Notes: generated from the letters alone by a model not told the origin. A stretch of 64,000 nt of DNA from Pseudomonas sp. PDM05 (GCF_014851685.1 NZ_JACVAC010000006.1:248001-312000); one strand, 5' to 3'; positions 25,829 through 38,001 are shown, numbered from the stretch's first letter. Numbers and translations are program-made.

Positions 25829-26788
25829 TCAGACACCAAACCGACTGCGGTAATCACTGGGGGCCAGGCCGGTGATTTTCTTGAAGGTGGCACGAAAGGC
25901 GCTGGGGTCTTGGTAACCCACGGTCCAGGCGATGTGGTCGATGGTGCCGTTGGTGAATTCAAGCATTTGCCGCGCCTTGCCCACGCGCAGGTGCTGACAG
26001 TATTCGGTGGGTTTCAACCCCGTGGCACTGCGAAAGCGCCGTAGGAAAGTGCGCTCTTCCAGGCCCGCCTCTTGCGCCATGGCCGCGACGCTGACATCCA
26101 CTGCGCCGCTGGCTTGCAGCCAATGCTGAACCTTGAGGATCGCGCCGTCGCCATGCCCGAGAATCGGCGCGAAGTTGCTGCCGCATTGGCTGGCGCTGTC
26201 ACTGTGTTCGATCACCAGAAAACGCGCAGTATCCGCTGCAACACTCGGCCCCATCAGCCGGTCGACCAGGCGCAGGCCCAGTTCGGACCAGGCCATCAGC
26301 CCGGCGGTGGTGATCAGGTCGCCGTCATCGACGATGGGTTTGTCCGCTTCCAGGCGCACAGCGGGAAAGCGCCTGGCGAAGGACTGGGCGGAGGACCAGT
26401 GGGTGGTGGCGCTACGCCCGTCCAACAGACCGCTGCGCGCCAGCATGATCGAACCGATACACACGCCGCCGAGCACTGTACCCATCGCGTGCTGCTGGCG
26501 GATCCATTCCAGCAGCGCCGGCGGCGCTTGTTCTTCGGTAAAGTCGCCAATGGCGGGTGGCACCAAGACGGCCATCATCGGTTGATCAGGGCCAGGATGG
26601 CTGTCGAATACCCGCGCAGGTGTGCCGGTGACATCCACCTGCCAATGACTGACCCGCAGCAACGGCAACTGCGCAGATTGATGCTCGGCGGCGATCCGGT
26701 TGGCCACGCCAAACAGGTCGGTCAAACCGTGCACGGCGGCCAGTTGCGCGCCTTGGTAGATCAACACACCCAATTCAACAACAGCCAT
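25829..26788 (-). CDS. GlxA-type transcriptional regulator (DJ-1/PfpI domain plus AraC helix-turn-helix)
   Basis: 319 residues from the ATG at 26788, preceded by a purine-rich GGGGGA. The N-terminal DJ-1/PfpI-like domain (about 1-180) starts VVELGVLIYQGAQLAAVHGLTDLF and includes GVCIGSIMLARSGLLDGRSATTHW, with Cys at the nucleophile elbow. The C-terminal AraC domain (about 220-315) has two helix-turn-helix units, including VSVAAMAQEAGLEERTFLRRFRSATGLKPTEYCQHLRV and IDHIAWTVGYQDPSAFRATFKKITGLAPSDYR. Members sense small nitrogenous metabolites. The divergent hydrolase gene next door is its probable target. Confidence 0.92.
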   Translation of the reverse strand: MAVVELGVLIYQGAQLAAVHGLTDLFGVANRIAAEHQSAQLPLLRVSHWQVDVTGTPARVFDSHPGPDQPMMAVLVPPAIGDFTEEQAPPALLEWIRQQHAMGTVLGGVCIGSIMLARSGLLDGRSATTHWSSAQSFARRFPAVRLEADKPIVDDGDLITTAGLMAWSELGLRLVDRLMGPSVAADTARFLVIEHSDSASQCGSNFAPILGHGDGAILKVQHWLQASGAVDVSVAAMAQEAGLEERTFLRRFRSATGLKPTEYCQHLRVGKARQMLEFTNGTIDHIAWTVGYQDPSAFRATFKKITGLAPSDYRSRFGV

Positions 26789-26884
26789 TGTCAGTTTTCC
26801 CCCTGTTTTTGTCGGTGCAGCCAATCCCGGGTGCACACGCCAGCTAAGATACTGGGCCTATCAACCCATCACGAGGCAATACAC

Positions 26885-27448
26885 ATGGCCAAGAGAGCAC
26901 TCATCCTAATCGATATACAGAACGACTACTTCCCGCAGGGCAAGTGGCCGCTCGACGGCGTGGACGCCGCTGCGGACAAGGCGGCGCAGGTGCTGCAAGC
27001 GTTTCGGCAGGCCGGGGATGCGGTGATTCACGTGCGCCATGAGTTCACCTCCGAGGACGCGCCGTTCTTCACGCCGGGCTCCGAAGGCGCGCATTTGCAT
27101 GCAAAGGTGCTGAACCAAGGCAACGAGCCGGTGGTGCTGAAGCACTTCGTCAACGCGTTTCGCGAAACCAACCTGCGTGCATTGCTGGAGCAACGCAGCA
27201 TCACCGAACTGGTGGTGGTCGGCAGCATGAGCCATATGTGCATCGATGCCGTGGTGAGGGCGGCGGCGGATCTGGGCTACAAGGTCACGCTGATTCACGA
27301 TGCCTGCGCGACGCGGGACCTGGAGTTCAATGGCCGAGTGATTCCGGCCGCGCAAGTGCACGATGCGTATATGGCATCGTTGGCGTTCGGTTACGCAGGC
27401 GTGGTTTCGGCGGACGAATACCTGAAGGCGCAAGCGACGGCGGCATGA
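26885..27448 (+). CDS. Isochorismatase-family cysteine hydrolase
   Basis: 187 residues. The catalytic triad of the family is visible: D10 (LILIDIQNDYFPQGKWPL), K86 (VVLKHFVNAF) and C119 (GSMSHMCIDAVVRAA), with a cis-peptide before Cys likely. Enzymes of this fold hydrolyse amides or vinyl ethers such as nicotinamide, N-carbamoyl compounds or isochorismate; the exact substrate cannot be told. The ATG at 26885 is chosen because the longer open frame upstream is only the antisense of the divergent regulator. The 96-bp gap between the two genes should hold the shared control region. Confidence 0.88.
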   Translation: MAKRALILIDIQNDYFPQGKWPLDGVDAAADKAAQVLQAFRQAGDAVIHVRHEFTSEDAPFFTPGSEGAHLHAKVLNQGNEPVVLKHFVNAFRETNLRALLEQRSITELVVVGSMSHMCIDAVVRAAADLGYKVTLIHDACATRDLEFNGRVIPAAQVHDAYMASLAFGYAGVVSADEYLKAQATAA

Positions 27449-27469
27449 CCGTCACTTGCTCGGCCGGTG

Positions 27470-28231
27470 TCAGCGGGAAGCGATGATAAACAGGCGCGGG
27501 AATGGCAGCAGGACAGTACCATCGGCCAGGGCTGGGTAAGCTTGGGTAATCCGTGCCTGGTATTGCTGTAGGAACGCAGCCTTTTCGCTATCGGTAAGCG
27601 CTGCAAGGAATGGGCGTAATGCCGAGCCTTTGAACCACTCCACCACGGCCGCGTGATTCGCCAACGGGTGCAGGTAGGTGGTGCGCCATATATCGACGGT
27701 GCTGCAATGTTGGCTCAGCAGCTCGTAGTAGTAACTCGCGGTGTGGCGCTCGTTGTGTCTGACCGCGCCGATCTTGGCGGCCCAGGGACCATCCGTTGCG
27801 ACTTCGCGGGCGAGCCGGTGGGCGGGTTCGTCGAGGTTGTCCGGGGTTTGCACGGCCAGGGTGCCGCCGGGTGCCAGTTGGCTGACCAGGTGCGGATAGA
27901 GTGTGGCGTGGTCCGGCAGCCATTGCAGCGAGGCGTTGGCCAGGATCACGTCGAGTGGTTGCGCCGGGCTCCAGTCGCCAATATCCGCCAGTTCGAAATT
28001 CAGCGCCGGCAGGCGTTTACGCGCGTCGGCCAGCATGTCGACGGAGCTGTCCATGCCAGTGACGTGGGCGTCTGGGAAACGCTCGGCCAATACTTCAGTG
28101 GAATTGCCGGGGCCGCAGCCCAGGTCGACGGCGCTGTGGACTTCGGTGTCAGGAATGGCCGCGACCAAATCCCGGACTGGGCGGGTACGCTGTTGTTCGA
28201 ACATCGTGTACTGCTTGGCAGACCAGGTCAT
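27470..28231 (-). CDS. tam: Trans-aconitate 2-methyltransferase
   Basis: 253 residues, close to the E. coli enzyme (252). AAGGAG lies 7 bp before the ATG at 28231. SAM-binding motif I is VDLGCGPGNSTEVLAERFP near residue 34, followed by VTGMDSSVDML, ILANASLQWLPDH and APGGTLAVQTPDN. The N-terminus MTWSAKQYTMFEQQRTRPVRDLV is characteristic of Tam, which methylates trans-aconitate, a toxic by-product that inhibits aconitase. It is convergent with the hydrolase gene. Other small-molecule methyltransferases share the fold, but the N-terminal match is good. Confidence 0.87.
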   Translation of the reverse strand: MTWSAKQYTMFEQQRTRPVRDLVAAIPDTEVHSAVDLGCGPGNSTEVLAERFPDAHVTGMDSSVDMLADARKRLPALNFELADIGDWSPAQPLDVILANASLQWLPDHATLYPHLVSQLAPGGTLAVQTPDNLDEPAHRLAREVATDGPWAAKIGAVRHNERHTASYYYELLSQHCSTVDIWRTTYLHPLANHAAVVEWFKGSALRPFLAALTDSEKAAFLQQYQARITQAYPALADGTVLLPFPRLFIIASR

Positions 28232-28312
28232 GGCGACTCTCCTTCGCTTGAGGTGGGCCACAGCCTAAATCTTGTGAGGCGTGACGACAAACCCGCCGAA
28301 ACACCACGCCGA

Positions 28313-29146
28313 CTATTTCATGCGCGTCAAAATGCCCAGATAGGGATCGCCAAACAGGGTGAAGTTTTGGCGCAAGATGCCGTCGGACATGGGCGTCAGG
28401 CTGGTCGGAATCCGCTGCTTGTGTTTGGGTGAGGGAAACGACGCAGAATTATCCGAGTAGGTGTAACTCTGGAAGTGCAGTTCGTCGCCGACCCAATGCA
28501 CGTCGTTATAGAGGTAATGCCAGGTTCCGTCGCTGGGCATACTCAGGTAAAAACCGTCGGCGGCGTCTCGCAGGATTTCAACCACAGCGACGTTGTTGGA
28601 CCCCCATGTCCCAAGGTATCGCTCCATGCCCGGGTGTTCGGGAATGGCCGGCGCGGCGACAAAGTCACTGCTCGCATAGGGGGTATTGCGCGCCTTCTCC
28701 GCCTTGAGTTCCGGGTATCGCTCACACACTGAGTCGACGTCGTCGACTTTCTCGAAGTCGTACCTGATTTCCATCCCCCCGGTACGGGAGGTGAACTGCA
28801 TGAACTGCGGCGAGAAGGTCAGCACTTTCAGCTCGATGGTTTTGGTCGGCAAGATCATGTTGATCACCTTGCCGTCATCGGCCACGGAATAACGCATCAC
28901 ATCGGTCGGTTCCTGGCTGGATGCCACACAGTTGAACGCGTGCAGCAACAGTTGGCCGTCAGGCCTGAATTCGGCCACATTGGTTCTGCCTTCGTTCAAC
29001 GCCTGCATGGCCCAGATTCCTACGACCAGTTTTTTGTCGCCCGCAAGGGACGCCGAGGCGTTTGGGGCCGCTTGCAGCGTAGGGCAGACGCCAACAAAAA
29101 TCGCACTGAACAGGAAGACCAGAAGAGTGTTTGGCACGGTGTTCAT
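28313..29146 (-). CDS. Unrecognised secreted protein with two GxW-type segments
   Basis: 277 residues. A signal peptide (MNTVPNTLLVFLFSAIFVGVCPTLQA) is cleaved near residue 26. I do not recognise a family. Two segments look alike: residues 41-72 (VVGIWAMQALNEGRTN, then FRPDGQLLLHAF) and 177-210 (YLGTWGSNNVAVVEIL, then DGFYLSM), each a G-x-W start followed by beta strands, as in lipocalin-like or similar barrels. Two cysteines (C73, C141) could pair. The base composition is less GC-rich than its neighbours. It is a single gene between tam and ssb. Confidence 0.75.
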   Translation of the reverse strand: MNTVPNTLLVFLFSAIFVGVCPTLQAAPNASASLAGDKKLVVGIWAMQALNEGRTNVAEFRPDGQLLLHAFNCVASSQEPTDVMRYSVADDGKVINMILPTKTIELKVLTFSPQFMQFTSRTGGMEIRYDFEKVDDVDSVCERYPELKAEKARNTPYASSDFVAAPAIPEHPGMERYLGTWGSNNVAVVEILRDAADGFYLSMPSDGTWHYLYNDVHWVGDELHFQSYTYSDNSASFPSPKHKQRIPTSLTPMSDGILRQNFTLFGDPYLGILTRMK

Positions 29147-29170
29147 CCTTGAGGGTGTTTTTCGCAGGCA

Positions 29171-29207
29171 AACAAAAAGCCCCGAGAGCAGGGCTCAGGG
29201 GGCTTTT
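29171..29207 (-). terminator. Rho-independent terminator of ssb
   Basis: On the minus strand AAAAGCCCCC, loop with GAGCCCTGCTCTC, then GGGGCTTTTTG, 36 bp after the ssb stop. A smaller GAGC/GCTC stem sits in the loop. The A run on the other side would let it also work on plus-strand transcripts. Confidence 0.85.
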
Positions 29208-29242
29208 GGGAAAGACGCTGCACGGCAGGTCCGGGCGGTATC

Positions 29243-29758
29243 CTAGAACGGGATATCGTCATCAAAGCTGTCGAAATCCGGAGCCGGTTGCGGAGCAGCC
29301 TGCTGTGGCGCTGGACGCGACTCACGCTGTGGCTGCTGGCTTGGCTGCGGACGCGACTGCTGTGGGCGCGGAGCCGAGTTGGACATGCCGCCCTGGCCCT
29401 GTTGGTCGCCCTGTGGACGGCCGCCCAGCAGTTGCATGGTGCCTTGCATGTCGACCACGATTTCGGTGGTGTAACGCTTGATACCGTCTTTTTCCCACTC
29501 GCGGGTCTGCAGCTTGCCTTCGATGTAGACCTGCGAACCTTTGCGCAGGTATTCACCGGCGATCTCTGCCACCTTGCCGAACATCGACACACGGTGCCAT
29601 TCGGTTTTCTCGACCTTCTGGCCGGTTTGCTTGTCGGTCCACTGTTCGCTGGTCGCCAGACTCAGGTTGGTCACGGCGTTACCGTTAGGCAAGTAGCGAA
29701 CTTCGGGATCCTGGCCGCATGTACCGACCAATATGACTTTGTTAACCCCACGGGCCAT
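29243..29758 (-). CDS. ssb: Single-stranded DNA-binding protein
   Basis: 171 residues. The OB-fold covers about 1-110 ([58 protein letters not shown]). A flexible linker rich in Q, P, G, R and S (about 115-160) leads to the acidic partner-binding tip DSFDDDIPF, where repair proteins such as exonuclease I and RecQ dock. In E. coli ssb and uvrA share a divergent control region; here a transporter gene lies between them, upstream of ssb and 9 bp away, so ssb may be read with it. Confidence 0.97.
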   Translation of the reverse strand: MARGVNKVILVGTCGQDPEVRYLPNGNAVTNLSLATSEQWTDKQTGQKVEKTEWHRVSMFGKVAEIAGEYLRKGSQVYIEGKLQTREWEKDGIKRYTTEIVVDMQGTMQLLGGRPQGDQQGQGGMSNSAPRPQQSRPQPSQQPQRESRPAPQQAAPQPAPDFDSFDDDIPF

Positions 29759-29767
29759 AACGTTCTC

Positions 29768-31162
29768 CTAGGCTGGGCGCGCTGTCGGCACTGGATTGAC
29801 CAGTTGCTCGAGCGTCGCGCGATCCAATAATTCGGTGTCCAATTTGATGTAGATGGCGGCTTCTTCGGCGATCACTACCGCATCTGTTACCCCAACAACG
29901 GCCTTCAGGCGCTCTACCAGGCCGGCTTCACGAATGGCTTCGGGCGACAACGGCAGGCGCAGGCTTGTGACGTATGGGGGTTCGCGCATGGTAACAGCAA
30001 AGGCTAGCCAAAGTGCAGCCAGCCCAGCGCATCCGAGGAACACAACCGACAAACCGCCATGCTGGAACATCCAGCCACCCATGATGCCGCCCAATGCAGA
30101 ACCAAGGAACTGGCTGGTGGAGTACACCCCCATCGCCGTGCCCTTGCCACCGGCCGGTGAAACTTTACTGATCAGCGAAGGCAACGAAGCCTCCAGCAGG
30201 TTGAACGCGGTGAAGAACACCACCGTACCGATGACCAGCGCTCGCAGGCTATCGCCGAACTGCCAGAAGAATAGCTCAGTGAGCATCAGCGTCGCGACGG
30301 CGCCGAGCAGCACTTGTTTCATTTTGCGTTTCTTCTCGCCATAGATGATGAACGGGATCATGGCGAAGAACGAAATCAACAGCGCGGTGAGGTAGACCCA
30401 CCAGTGCTGCTCCTTGGGCAGGCCGGCTTTTTCCACCAGGGCCAGGGGCAAGGCGACAAAGCTGCACATCAGCATCGCGTGTAATACGAAGATACCTAAA
30501 TCCAGGCGCAGCAGGTCGGGGTGCTTGAGTGTCGGCAACAACGCCTTGCGCGCAACCCCGGACTCACGGTGCTGCAATGTGCCAGTGGAGCGCGGCACCA
30601 TGAAGGCGACGATCACGATGCCGAACAACGCCATGCCGCCCGTGGCGAGGAACAGCCCGTGCAAGCCGAACGCGCGCGTCAGCAAGGGGCCGACCACCAT
30701 GGCCACGGCAAACGACAGGCCGATGGTCATGCCGATCATGGCCATGGCCTTGGTGCGATGCTGTTCGCGGGTCAGGTCCGACAGCAGCGCCATGACGGCG
30801 GCAGAAATCGCACCGGCGCCCTGTAGGACGCGACCGGCGATCACGCCCCAGATCGAATCGGACTGCGCCGCGAGCACACTGCCGAGGGCGAACACGATCA
30901 GCCCCAGGTAAATCACCGGACGACGGCCAACGCGGTCGGAAATGATCCCGAACGGAATCTGGAAAATTGCCTGGGTCAGGCCGTAGGCGCCAATCGCCAG
31001 GCCGATGAGGGCGGGGGTCGCGCCTGCGAGATCCATTCCATAGGTCGCGAGTACCGGCAACACCATAAACATGCCAAGCATACGGAAGGCGAACACCAGG
31101 GCCAGACCGCTTGCCGCTCGGGTCTCGCCGCTACTCATGCGTTCGCTGTGGGGATCGTGCAT
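29768..31162 (-). CDS. Major facilitator superfamily transporter, YajR-like
   Basis: 464 residues, twelve predicted membrane helices. The MFS motif A is in the loop after helix 2 ([16 protein letters not shown]), and the signature [21 protein letters not shown] is in helix 4-5. A C-terminal soluble domain of about 70 residues ([20 protein letters not shown] to [21 protein letters not shown]) matches the YAM domain of E. coli YajR, a drug/H+ antiporter-like protein of uncertain substrate. The ATG at 31162 has GAGG 7 bp upstream. Divergent from uvrA and followed closely by ssb. Confidence 0.9.
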   Translation of the reverse strand: MHDPHSERMSSGETRAASGLALVFAFRMLGMFMVLPVLATYGMDLAGATPALIGLAIGAYGLTQAIFQIPFGIISDRVGRRPVIYLGLIVFALGSVLAAQSDSIWGVIAGRVLQGAGAISAAVMALLSDLTREQHRTKAMAMIGMTIGLSFAVAMVVGPLLTRAFGLHGLFLATGGMALFGIVIVAFMVPRSTGTLQHRESGVARKALLPTLKHPDLLRLDLGIFVLHAMLMCSFVALPLALVEKAGLPKEQHWWVYLTALLISFFAMIPFIIYGEKKRKMKQVLLGAVATLMLTELFFWQFGDSLRALVIGTVVFFTAFNLLEASLPSLISKVSPAGGKGTAMGVYSTSQFLGSALGGIMGGWMFQHGGLSVVFLGCAGLAALWLAFAVTMREPPYVTSLRLPLSPEAIREAGLVERLKAVVGVTDAVVIAEEAAIYIKLDTELLDRATLEQLVNPVPTARPA

Positions 31163-31274
31163 GGAAAAACCTCGTGTGAACCGGCGGCGATTCTACCAGT
31201 CCCATCGATTGAGAGGGTATATGCGGCGCTTTGCCGCGCAGCTTTCATGTAAGGCTGCAAGCGGCCACTTGACA

Positions 31275-31290
31275 GTGTATATTCATCCAG
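31275..31290. promoter_or_regulatory. LexA (SOS) box of uvrA
   Basis: GTGTATATTCATCCAG differs at only two positions from the 16-bp core of the E. coli uvrA SOS box (CTGTATATTCATTCAG). It lies 51 bp before the uvrA start, just ahead of a -10-like TATACT at 31301-31306, so LexA would cover the -35 region. Confidence 0.75.
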
Positions 31291-31340
31291 TCTTTAGCCG
31301 TATACTCCTGCATTATTTACGCCCGCCGTGCGAGGCCATC

Positions 31341-34175
<2,835 letters not shown>

Positions 34176-34192
34176 CTTTATCGGGCCCAATG

Positions 34193-34231
34193 AAAAGCCC
34201 CGGTCACCGCTAAGGTGACCGGGGCTTTTTT
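34193..34231. terminator. Bidirectional terminator between uvrA and ftnA
   Basis: AAAAGCCCCGGTCACC, loop GCTAA, GGTGACCGGGGCTTTTTT: a 12-bp GC-rich stem with A and T runs on the two sides. It lies 18 bp after uvrA and 11 bp after the ftnA stop on the other strand, so it ends both convergent transcripts. Confidence 0.95.
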
Positions 34232-34242
34232 ATAGCCGGGAA

Positions 34243-34707
34243 TTAGAACTGCGATTGCAGGTAATTTTCCAGGCCAATGAGCTTGATCAGGCCCAACTGC
34301 TTCTCCAGCCAGTAGGTGTGATCTTCTTCGGTATCGTTCAGCTGCACGCGGAGGATTTCACGAGTGACATAGTCGTTGTGCTGTTCGCAGAGTTCGATGC
34401 CTTTGCAGAGTGCAGCACGGACTTTGTATTCCAATCGCAGGTCGGCAGCGAGCATGTCAGGCACTGTGGTACCTACATCCAGGTCATCGGGACGCATACG
34501 TGGCGTGCCTTCGAGCATCAGGATACGGCGCATCAGCGCGTCGGCGTGCTGTGCCTCTTCTTCCATTTCGTGGTTGATACGCTCGTAGAGCTCAGTAAAG
34601 CCCCAGTCTTCGTACATACGCGAATGGATGAAATATTGGTCACGAGCTGCCAGTTCGCCCGTCAGCAACGTGTTGAGGTAATCGATTACGTCGGGGTGAC
34701 CTTGCAT
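34243..34707 (-). CDS. ftnA: Bacterioferritin-like ferritin (FtnA/BfrA type) lacking the heme methionine
   Basis: 154-residue four-helix iron-storage subunit that forms 24-mer cages and oxidises Fe2+ to a ferric mineral. Ferroxidase ligands are present: E18, E51, H54, E93, E127 and H130. The heme axial ligand of bacterioferritins, Met52, is Ala here (EEEAQHAD), as in P. aeruginosa FtnA (formerly BfrA), so heme binding is unlikely at the usual site. The ATG at 34707 gives [15 protein letters not shown]; the longer frame is not family-like. It lies next to katA, the same pairing as in P. aeruginosa, where the ferritin has been linked to iron supply for the catalase. Confidence 0.93.
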   Translation of the reverse strand: MQGHPDVIDYLNTLLTGELAARDQYFIHSRMYEDWGFTELYERINHEMEEEAQHADALMRRILMLEGTPRMRPDDLDVGTTVPDMLAADLRLEYKVRAALCKGIELCEQHNDYVTREILRVQLNDTEEDHTYWLEKQLGLIKLIGLENYLQSQF

Positions 34708-34820
34708 CGCCCTACATCTCCCTGCTTGAAAGTCTGTAGTTTGAACCATGATGACTCGGAGGTCACGGGATCAACGGCAGAAAAGTGAAGATTTTCGCAG
34801 AAAAGTAGCTGAAATAACGC

Positions 34821-34845
34821 AAAAACCGCCCAAATGAGGGCGGTT
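34821..34845 (-). terminator. Terminator of katA
   Basis: On the minus strand AACCGCCC-TCATTT-GGGCGGTT followed by TTTGCG: 8-bp stem with a T run, 18 bp after the katA stop. Confidence 0.88.
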
Positions 34846-34862
34846 CTGCTTATCGTTTAGAG

Positions 34863-36311
34863 TCAGTTAAGCGATACACCCAACGCCTTTGCGATTGCTT
34901 CTCCATAAGCCGGGTCGGCCTTTTGGAAGTGCGCCAATTGACGCTGAACCACATCACTGGAAACCCCAGCCATTGCGCCGGCGATGTTGTTGACGAGCAA
35001 GTCTTTCTGCTCGGCGCTCATCAAGCGAAACAGGGCACCCGCGTGGCTGTAGTAATCCGTGTCTTCGCGGTGATCGTAACGGTCTGCGGCACCGCTCAGG
35101 GCCAGCGCGGGCTCTGCGTACTGAGGCGCTTGTTTAGGCGCATCGGCGTAGCTGTTCGGCTCGTAGTTAGGTGTACCACCGCCATTGCTGCCGAATGCCA
35201 TCGAACCGTCGCGCTGGTAGCTGTTCACCGGGCTACGTGGGGCGTTCACCGGCAGCTGCTGGTGGTTGGTGCCGACACGGTAGCGGTGAGCATCTGCGTA
35301 GGCGAACACACGGCCCTGCAGCATGCGGTCCGGCGACAGGCCTACACCCGGAACCATATTGCTCGGTCCAAATGCAGCTTGTTCGACTTCAGCGAAGTAG
35401 TTCTGCGGATTACGGTTGAGTTCCAGTTCACCCACTTCGATCAGCGGGAATTCCTTCTGCGACCAGGTCTTGGTCACGTCAAAAGGGTTCTCGTAGTGAG
35501 CATTGGCCTGGGCCTCCGTCATAATCTGGATGCACACGCGCCATTTCGGGAAATCACCACGCTCGATCGCACCGAACAGATCGCGCTGCGCGTAATCGGG
35601 GTCTGTACCGGCCAGGCGAGCGGCTTCAGCTGGAGCCAGATTCTTGATGCCCTGCTTGGTTTTGTAGTGCCACTTTACCCAGTGACGCTCACCCTTGGCG
35701 TTGATCAGGCTGTAGGTGTGGCTACCGAAGCCGTGCATGTGACGATAGCCGTCCGGGATACCACGGTCCGAAAACAGGATGGTGACCTGATGCAGCGCTT
35801 CTGGAGAGTGCGACCAGAAATCCCACATCATCTGCGCGCTTTTCAGATTGCTCTGGGGCAGACGCTTCTGGGTGTGGATGAAGTCAGGAAATTTCAGCGG
35901 GTCACGGATGAAGAACACAGGGGTGTTGTTACCCACGATGTCCCAGTTGCCTTCTTCGGTGTAGAACTTCAGAGCAAAGCCACGAGGGTCACGCTCTGTA
36001 TCCGCCGAGCCACGCTCACCGCCTACCGTGGAAAACCGCAGGAAGGTCGGGGTTTGCTTACCTACGCTCTCGAACAGCTTGGCGCTGGTGTATTGGGTAA
36101 TATCTTTGCTTACCGTGAAAGTACCGTAGGCGCCTGAACCCTTGGCGTGCACGCGTCGCTCAGGGATGTTTTCACGGTTGAAGTGAGCGAGCTTCTCGAT
36201 CAGGTGGAAGTCGTCGAGCAGCAACGGACCACGCGGGCCGGCGGAACGGGAATTCTGATTGTCCGCGACGGGAGCGCCGCTGGCGGTGGTAAGAACTTTA
36301 TTCTGGCTCAT
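34863..36311 (-). CDS. katA: Heme catalase, small-subunit clade 3
   Basis: Disproportionates hydrogen peroxide to water and oxygen. 482 residues from the ATG at 36311 with GAGGAAAA upstream (a TTG two codons earlier is less well spaced). Catalytic His55 ([12 protein letters not shown]) and the distal Asn region ([21 protein letters not shown]) are intact. The proximal heme tyrosine is in [12 protein letters not shown] near residue 337. The length and absence of the C-terminal flavodoxin domain mark it as a small-subunit NADPH-binding type. An OxyR-controlled promoter is expected in the 238-bp gap upstream, but I cannot point to a convincing site. Confidence 0.96.
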   Translation of the reverse strand: MSQNKVLTTASGAPVADNQNSRSAGPRGPLLLDDFHLIEKLAHFNRENIPERRVHAKGSGAYGTFTVSKDITQYTSAKLFESVGKQTPTFLRFSTVGGERGSADTERDPRGFALKFYTEEGNWDIVGNNTPVFFIRDPLKFPDFIHTQKRLPQSNLKSAQMMWDFWSHSPEALHQVTILFSDRGIPDGYRHMHGFGSHTYSLINAKGERHWVKWHYKTKQGIKNLAPAEAARLAGTDPDYAQRDLFGAIERGDFPKWRVCIQIMTEAQANAHYENPFDVTKTWSQKEFPLIEVGELELNRNPQNYFAEVEQAAFGPSNMVPGVGLSPDRMLQGRVFAYADAHRYRVGTNHQQLPVNAPRSPVNSYQRDGSMAFGSNGGGTPNYEPNSYADAPKQAPQYAEPALALSGAADRYDHREDTDYYSHAGALFRLMSAEQKDLLVNNIAGAMAGVSSDVVQRQLAHFQKADPAYGEAIAKALGVSLN

Positions 36312-36504
36312 GCTCAATTTTCCTCAGGTCGGACTTGGAACTGCCGGCTAATCGGCTTGGATAGAGTATTGGTCATCCCTATGAAGCCTACAAATTCATT
36401 AAATTGTAAGCATCGATAGAGAATAACTACCAACCCTCTAAACGCCATAGTGCCGAGCACTGCCTGTGGAAGCTTGTACCCATCGCGCTATTTCTTACGC
36501 GCAC

Positions 36505-36529
36505 AAAAAACCGGGCACTAGGCCCGGTT
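36505..36529 (-). terminator. Terminator at the end of the alpha operon
   Basis: On the minus strand AACCGGGC-CTAGT-GCCCGGTTTTTT, an 8-bp stem plus T6, 20 bp after the rplQ stop. It closes the long ribosomal protein cluster before katA. Confidence 0.93.
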
Positions 36530-36549
36530 CTTCGTTACAGACTGACGTC

Positions 36550-36936
36550 TTACTCGGCGCTTACAGCTTCGCCGGCAGTAGCACGATCAACCAACTCGAC
36601 GTACGCCATAGGCGCGTTGTCGCCAGCGCGGAAACCGCACTTGAGGATGCGCAGGTAGCCACCCTCACGGGTAGCGTAACGCTTGCCCAGGTCGTTGAAG
36701 AGCTTACCAACGATAGCTTTCGAACGGGTACGGTCGAAAGCCAGACGGCGGTTAGCCAGGCTGTCTGTCTTGGCCAAAGTGATCAGCGGCTCAGCAACGC
36801 GACGCAGTTCTTTAGCTTTCGGCAGTGTAGTTTTGATCAGCTCGTGCTCGAACAGCGACACCGCCATGTTTTGGAACATGGCCTTGCGGTGCGAGCTGGT
36901 ACGGCTCAGGTGACGACCACTTTTACGATGACGCAT
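36550..36936 (-). CDS. rplQ: Large-subunit ribosomal protein L17
   Basis: 128 residues (E. coli 127). The N-terminus [20 protein letters not shown] and the segment [13 protein letters not shown] are diagnostic. L17 sits near the peptide exit tunnel of the 50S subunit. It is the last gene of the alpha operon, 41 bp after rpoA, followed by the operon terminator. The acidic tail (AGEAVSAE) is slightly longer than in enterics. Confidence 0.98.
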
Positions 36937-36977
36937 GGTTCATTCCTTACCAAACTCACGTTCGGTGATTACGACGA

Positions 36978-37979
36978 TCAGGCAGTCGCCTTGTCGTCCT
37001 TCTTAAGACTTGCAGGCGGCCAGTTGTCGAGGCGCATGCCGAGGGACAGACCGCGGGAGGCCAGAACGTCCTTGATTTCAGTCAAGGATTTCTTGCCCAG
37101 GTTCGGAGTCTTCAACAGTTCTACTTCGGTACGCTGAATCAGGTCGCCGATGTAGTAAATGTTTTCCGCCTTAAGGCAGTTAGCCGAACGTACAGTCAGT
37201 TCCAGATCGTCAACCGGGCGAAGCAGGATCGGATCGATCTCGTCTTCCTGCTCGATTACCACTGGTTCGCTGTCACCTTTGAGGTCGACGAACGCAGCCA
37301 ACTGCTGTTGCAGGATGGTTGCAGCGCGGCGGATAGCCTCTTCAGGATCCAGAGTACCGTTGGTTTCCAGATCAATAACCAGCTTGTCCAGGTTAGTACG
37401 CTGCTCGACACGGGCGTTTTCCACCACGTATGCGATACGGCGAACCGGGCTGAACGAAGAGTCAAGCTGCAAGCGACCAATGCTGCGGCTTTCGTCTTCA
37501 TCGCTCTGACGCGAGTCGGCCGGTTCATAACCACGACCACGAGCTACGGTGAGCTTCATGTTCAGGGCGCCGTTAGACGCCAGGTTAGCGATTACGTGAT
37601 CGGGGTTAACGATCTCGACATCATGATCCAGCTGAATATCGGCAGCGGTAACCACCCCCGAACCCTTCTTCGACAAGGTCAGCGTAACTTCGTCACGGCC
37701 GTGCAGCTTGATAGCCAGACCTTTAAGGTTCAACAGGATTTCAATTACGTCTTCCTGTACACCTTCGATGGCGCTGTACTCGTGGAGCACACCGTCAATC
37801 TCGGCCTCGACTACTGCACAGCCGGGCATTGAGGACAACAGGATGCGGCGCAGCGCGTTGCCCAGGGTGTGGCCAAAACCACGCTCGAGAGGCTCGAGAG
37901 TGATCTTGGCGCGGGTTGGACTGACAACCTGCACATCAATGTGGCGGGGTGTCAGGAACTCATTTACCGAAATCTGCAT
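36978..37979 (-). CDS. rpoA: RNA polymerase alpha subunit
   Basis: 333 residues (E. coli 329). The N-terminal domain (about 1-235) dimerises and nucleates polymerase assembly; [22 protein letters not shown] is the assembly motif. After a linker rich in acidic residues, the C-terminal domain (about 252-325) contains [25 protein letters not shown] and the helix-hairpin-helix [19 protein letters not shown], which contacts UP elements and activators. It lies between rpsD and rplQ, as in all close relatives. Confidence 0.98.
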   Translation of the reverse strand: MQISVNEFLTPRHIDVQVVSPTRAKITLEPLERGFGHTLGNALRRILLSSMPGCAVVEAEIDGVLHEYSAIEGVQEDVIEILLNLKGLAIKLHGRDEVTLTLSKKGSGVVTAADIQLDHDVEIVNPDHVIANLASNGALNMKLTVARGRGYEPADSRQSDEDESRSIGRLQLDSSFSPVRRIAYVVENARVEQRTNLDKLVIDLETNGTLDPEEAIRRAATILQQQLAAFVDLKGDSEPVVIEQEDEIDPILLRPVDDLELTVRSANCLKAENIYYIGDLIQRTEVELLKTPNLGKKSLTEIKDVLASRGLSLGMRLDNWPPASLKKDDKATA

Positions 37980-38001
37980 GGATGCACCTATTTTCTAGCC
38001 C

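Noticed and set aside
26072..26884. Upstream extension of the isochorismatase-like frame to 458 codons
   Set aside because: The added part is the antisense of the divergent regulator; the ATG at 26885 gives a complete family domain.
28313..29146. Orphan secreted gene as sign of a mobile island
   Set aside because: No integrase, transposase, tRNA target or flanking direct repeats are visible; composition alone is too weak to claim transfer.
31071..31340. N-terminal extension of the uvrA frame
   Set aside because: It covers the SOS box and promoter and overlaps the divergent transporter start; the TTG at 31341 matches the family N-terminus and has a ribosome-binding site.
36312..36504. OxyR or Fur site upstream of katA
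   Set aside because: I looked for paired ATAG half-sites and for 19-bp Fur palindromes and found only loose partial matches in this AT-rich gap.
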